Below the pieces are notes generated by a model. That model made no database searches and was not told where the DNA came from. It was given only the letters and a program-made list of their open reading frames with translations. Positions 7,354 through 9,681 of a DNA stretch of 9,681 bases are shown here, one piece after another. The stretch comes from Gammaproteobacteria bacterium RBG_16_57_12 (GTDB lineage: Bacteria; Pseudomonadota; Gammaproteobacteria; RBG-16-57-12). Position 1 is the first letter of the stretch. Every line of letters begins with the position of its first letter. The stretch is taken from NCBI GenBank assembly GCA_001801365.1, contig MGXL01000045.1, forward strand, positions 19,815-29,495. The letters are read 5' to 3'. Position numbers and translations under genes: made by a program.

Positions 7354-8265
7354 ATGATTAAACAGCGTACGTTGAAAAATAGTATTCGTGCAACCGGCGT
7401 GGGTTTGCACACCGGGGAGAAGGTGTATCTGACCCTACGTCCGGCACCGGTAGATGCCGGGATCATCTTCCGCCGTGTCGATCTGGATCCGCCGGTCGAA
7501 ATCAGGGCCAAGGCGGAAAATGTCGGGGACACCCGGCTCTCCACCACCCTGGCCAATGCGGACGCACGGGTCTCCACCGTCGAGCATCTGTTGTCTGCCC
7601 TGGCCGGGCTGGGCATAGACAATGCCTACATAGACCTCAGCGCGCCGGAGGTGCCCATCATGGATGGTAGCGCCGGTCCCTTCGTATTCCTGATCCAGTC
7701 TGCCGGCATCGAAGAGCAGAACGCCCCGAAAAAATTTATCCGCATCAAAAAGACCGTCATGCTGGACGAAGGCAACAAATGGGGGCGCTTCGACCCATTC
7801 GAGGGGTTCAAGGTTTCATTCAAGATCGATTTCGAGCACCCGGCGTTTCAGCATCGCCCGCAGGAGGCTGAAGTCGATTTTTCCAGCACGTCCTTTGTCA
7901 AGGAGGTGAGCCGCGCGCGCACCTTCGGCTTCATGAGCGATATCGAAATGCTGCGCAAAAACAATCTCGCTCTGGGCGGCAGCGCGGACAATGCGATCGT
8001 GGTGGATGATTACCGTATACTCAACGAAGACGGGCTGCGCTACGAGGATGAATTCGTCAAGCACAAGGTGCTCGATGCCATTGGAGACCTCTATCTGCTT
8101 GGATATAGTCTGATCGGGGCATTTACGGGCTATAAGTCCGGACATGCCCTGAATAATCGTCTCTTGCTGACCCTGCTGGGCGATGAAAGCGCCTGGGAAC
8201 TGGTCACCTTTGAAGGTGAAGCCAAGGCGCCGATTTCCTTCGGACAGCCATCCTTTGCTACCTGA
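7354..8265 (+). CDS. lpxC: LpxC, UDP-3-O-acyl-GlcNAc deacetylase
   Basis: LpxC is the zinc enzyme that removes the N-acetyl group from UDP-3-O-acyl-GlcNAc, the committed step of lipid A synthesis at the inner face of the inner membrane. The 303 residues match the family (E. coli 305). The N-terminus MIKQRTLKN and ATGVGLHTG are E. coli-like and set the ATG at 7354. The catalytic and zinc residues are present: Glu77-His78 in STVEHLLSA, His237 and Asp241 in [10 protein letters not shown], and His264 in [17 protein letters not shown] and SRARTFGFM are also seen. No Shine-Dalgarno is obvious before the ATG. The C-terminal end (FGQPSFAT) differs from the E. coli degron end, discussed under findings. 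The gene follows ftsZ as in E. coli, with its own promoter candidate, and ends 75 nt before the convergent dciA. Confidence 0.98.
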   Translation: MIKQRTLKNSIRATGVGLHTGEKVYLTLRPAPVDAGIIFRRVDLDPPVEIRAKAENVGDTRLSTTLANADARVSTVEHLLSALAGLGIDNAYIDLSAPEVPIMDGSAGPFVFLIQSAGIEEQNAPKKFIRIKKTVMLDEGNKWGRFDPFEGFKVSFKIDFEHPAFQHRPQEAEVDFSSTSFVKEVSRARTFGFMSDIEMLRKNNLALGGSADNAIVVDDYRILNEDGLRYEDEFVKHKVLDAIGDLYLLGYSLIGAFTGYKSGHALNNRLLLTLLGDESAWELVTFEGEAKAPISFGQPSFAT

Positions 8266-8296
8266 TTAACCTCCGTCTAATATTCCCCTCCGGAAC

Positions 8297-8316
8297 TCTG
8301 TGAGTCTCTTCACAGA
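8297..8316. terminator. Small hairpin between convergent lpxC and dciA
   Basis: TCTGTGA (8297-8303) and TCACAGA (8310-8316) form a 7-bp perfect stem with a 6-nt loop. The position between two convergent stops suits a bidirectional terminator. However, the stem is short and not GC-rich. On the + strand it is followed by A-rich rather than T-rich sequence, and on the - strand by a GC-rich stretch. It is therefore a weak candidate. The rest of the gap 8266-8340 shows nothing else. Confidence 0.3.
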
Positions 8317-8340
8317 AAACCTCACCAGCAATACCTATTA

Positions 8341-8778
8341 TTACTTTGCATGACGCGCCAGGCGCTGCAATGCCTTGGCAAGTCCGGGATCGGCTGTTGT
8401 CTCTGCCGTGCTGGTAATGAGTTCCGCACTTGCCCTGGATAGGGATGCGGCCGGGCGGGGGCTGGGAAGGGGGCTGGTTTTGCGCTCGGGATCAACCTGT
8501 AGCTCGACCGCGCTGACACCATAATCCTTCAGATACTTCACTACCGCCGGGGAGATATAGCGCAATTTGCTCAGCCAGGCGGGTGAATCAATCAATAAGA
8601 TGACAGTATTTCCCCGGATATTGGCCACCTTGACGTGTTGCCCCAGAGGCTGTCCCAGATGCAGGGAAAGATGACAGCTGATATCATTGAGACGCTGGGC
8701 GCGCTGGATCAGGCGTGGCAGGTGCTCACCGCATGCCTTGCTGAGGATTGTCTCAATGGACTGGGTTGATTTGGTCAT
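8341..8778 (-). CDS. dciA: DciA-like DUF721 protein (helicase-loading factor)
   Basis: This 145-residue protein looks like the DUF721 family, whose characterised members (DciA) interact with the replicative helicase DnaB and help load it in bacteria that lack the phage-derived loader DnaC. The KH-like N-terminal part spans about residues 10-95: a helical start (SIETILSKACGEHLPRLIQRAQRLNDI), then strands around HVKVANIRGNTVILLIDSPAWLSKLRYISPAVVKYL. The W-LSKLR-YISP pattern is the most typical part. The C-terminal ~50 residues are rich in Pro, Ser, Ala and Thr and look unstructured, ending in a short basic helix (LAKALQRLARHAK). The start is the ATG at 8778 on the minus strand; its Shine-Dalgarno is poor. 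It is convergent with lpxC and divergent from the M23 gene. The name rests on motif recognition and on the usual gammaproteobacterial order lpxC-DUF721-M23-secA. Confidence 0.82.
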   Translation of the reverse strand: MTKSTQSIETILSKACGEHLPRLIQRAQRLNDISCHLSLHLGQPLGQHVKVANIRGNTVILLIDSPAWLSKLRYISPAVVKYLKDYGVSAVELQVDPERKTSPLPSPRPAASLSRASAELITSTAETTADPGLAKALQRLARHAK

Positions 8779-8807
8779 GATTTCGAGGTCATTGCCGATA
8801 AACCCTC

Positions 8808-8836
8808 ATAATGCCATTAGTTACGCCGGTATTCAA
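8808..8836 (-). promoter_or_regulatory. Candidate promoter of dciA
   Basis: On the minus strand TTGAAT (+ coordinates 8831-8836) is followed after 17 nt by CATTAT (8808-8813), preceded by TGG, which gives an extended -10. Each hexamer matches consensus at 4 of 6 positions with ideal spacing. Transcription would start about 25 nt before the dciA ATG. Confidence 0.4.
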
Positions 8837-8846
8837 AAAAAGTGTA

Positions 8847-8856
8847 ACCCTAGGGT
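8847..8856. repeat. Perfect palindrome in the divergent intergenic region
   Basis: ACCCTAGGGT is a 10-bp perfect palindrome centred on CTAG, between the dciA promoter candidate and the M23 gene. It is a possible operator for either gene, but no regulator can be named from the sequence and a chance match is possible. Confidence 0.3.
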
Positions 8857-8866
8857 GATGAAACTT

Positions 8867-8871
8867 AAGGA
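8867..8871 (+). promoter_or_regulatory. Possible Shine-Dalgarno of the M23 gene, long spacing
   Basis: AAGGA is the only purine-rich ribosome-site candidate before the ATG at 8885, but it sits 13 nt away, longer than usual. An in-frame TAA at 8876-8878 excludes any earlier start, so the ATG at 8885 stands. Its initiation may be weak. Confidence 0.45.
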
Positions 8872-8884
8872 AAAATAATCAGAT

Positions 8885-9681
8885 ATGAACATCATACTGA
8901 TAAGAAATAGCCAGGCGAATCAGGCCAATATCCAGCTCAGCCGGGTGAAGCTGCTGGCCTTGGGGGCGCTGTTCATGGTGCTGGGGCCGCTGGCCTTGGT
9001 CTATCTCGGCTTTCAGTGGGGACAACTCCACGGAGAAGTGCCCCCGGCGGAAATGCAGGCGCAGTGGGATTTCGAGGCCGATAAGTACCGGCAGGAGCTG
9101 GCCGCGGCCAAGCAGCAGGCCCAGAACAGCCTCAGTGCCCTGGCCATGCGTCTGGGGCAACTGCAGGGACACATCATCCGGCTGGATGCCCTGGGGCAGC
9201 GCCTCACTGACGAGGCGGGCCTGGACAAGGGGGAGTTCGATTTTGAACATCCGCCGGCACAGGGGGGGCCTTCCGTATCCGATTGGCGCCAACAAATCGG
9301 CGTGACGGATTTTCTCGCTTCGCTGGAGAGCCTGGAGCGTCAACTCAAAGACCGTGATCATCAGATGGGTGCGCTGAGCAGTCTGTTGATGAACCGCAGT
9401 GTCTATGATGAAGTCGTACCTTCCGGCCGCCCGATTATCAGCGGCTGGATATCCTCATACTTTGGCATCCGCGCCGATCCGTTCACCGGGCAGAAAGAAA
9501 TGCATCAAGGCGTGGATTTTGCCGGCAAGGAAGGCAGCGATGTGCTCGCGCTTGGTTCGGGTATCGTGACCTGGGCAGACAAGCGTTTCGGTTATGGCAA
9601 TCTGGTGGAAATCAATCACGGTGATGGCTATACCACCCGCTATGGCCATAACAAGGAGATATTGGTCAAGGTAGGACAGAC
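8885..9681 (+). CDS. M23 family metallopeptidase, membrane-anchored (5' part)
   Basis: The frame is open from ATG 8885 to the window edge (265 full codons). The N-terminus MNIILIRNSQANQANIQLSR is cytoplasmic, followed by one transmembrane segment at about 21-43 (VKLLALGALFMVLGPLALVYLGFQW). Residues 55-170 are Gln-, Leu- and Ala-rich and probably form coiled coils (QELAAAKQQAQNSLSALAMRL; LASLESLERQLKDRDHQMGALSSLL). The LytM-type M23 domain starts near 185 with GWISSYFGIRADPF. The zinc motif HQGVD (His207, Asp211) and the catalytic-site His255 in RYGHN are present. The final HxH zinc motif would lie just past the window, so full activity cannot be confirmed. By family knowledge such proteins cleave peptidoglycan cross-bridges in the periplasm or activate amidases. 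In related genomes this gene sits before secA. It is divergent from dciA. Confidence 0.9.
   Translation, partial: MNIILIRNSQANQANIQLSRVKLLALGALFMVLGPLALVYLGFQWGQLHGEVPPAEMQAQWDFEADKYRQELAAAKQQAQNSLSALAMRLGQLQGHIIRLDALGQRLTDEAGLDKGEFDFEHPPAQGGPSVSDWRQQIGVTDFLASLESLERQLKDRDHQMGALSSLLMNRSVYDEVVPSGRPIISGWISSYFGIRADPFTGQKEMHQGVDFAGKEGSDVLALGSGIVTWADKRFGYGNLVEINHGDGYTTRYGHNKEILVKVGQ

Noticed and set aside
8792..8820. Possible plus-strand promoter for the M23 gene (TTGCCG, 17 nt, CATTAG)
   Set aside because: The -10 matches consensus at only 3 of 6 positions and the pair overlaps the better minus-strand dciA promoter. It is too weak to annotate.
1..9681. Mobile elements, CRISPR arrays, tRNA or rRNA genes
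   Set aside because: No transposase, integrase, spaced direct repeats, or RNA-gene-like segments were seen. Conserved genes fill nearly all of the window.

Overview
This window is a stretch of a bacterial division and cell wall (dcw) cluster from a gammaproteobacterium. The evidence is the gene order murG-murC-murB-ddl-ftsQ-ftsA-ftsZ-lpxC, the FtsZ C-terminus ending in DYLDIPAFLRRQAD (nearly the E. coli ending), and the downstream pair of a DUF721/dciA-type gene and an M23 peptidase gene, which usually sits next to secA in gammaproteobacteria. The sequence is GC-rich. A type II-like (short) murB inside the cluster, absent from the E. coli dcw operon, fits deeper gammaproteobacterial lineages such as Chromatiales-like or related sulfur-oxidising groups. 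The exact taxon cannot be read from this sequence.

Layout: positions 2-7169 on the + strand hold seven genes packed head to tail. They are the 3' part of murG, then murC, murB, ddl, ftsQ, ftsA and ftsZ. Neighbours overlap by 1-20 nt or are separated by at most a few tens of nt, so they are probably transcribed together and largely translationally coupled. A 184-nt gap with inverted repeats and a good extended -10 promoter candidate (7302-7310) separates ftsZ from lpxC (7354-8265, +). dciA (8341-8778) faces lpxC on the - strand, with a small hairpin between them. A 106-nt divergent intergenic region (8779-8884) then precedes an M23 peptidase gene (8885 onward, +) that runs off the end of the window.

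How the genes work together: MurB and MurC act in cytoplasmic UDP-MurNAc-peptide synthesis, Ddl supplies D-Ala-D-Ala, and MurG makes lipid II. FtsZ and FtsA form the cytoplasmic division ring, and FtsQ links it to the periplasmic divisome. LpxC commits carbon to lipid A, the outer-membrane counterpart of the wall pathway. DciA is the replicative-helicase loader factor of bacteria lacking DnaC. The M23 protein is a membrane-anchored putative peptidoglycan endopeptidase.

No undescribed system is visible here. All eight complete genes and both partial genes belong to recognisable families, and the catalytic residues checked are present. The points worth a second look are regulatory or fine-scale: the structured ftsZ-lpxC gap, the lpxC leader without a Shine-Dalgarno, the LpxC tail that differs from the E. 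coli FtsH degron, a palindrome in the dciA/M23 divergent region, and the ddl start choice.
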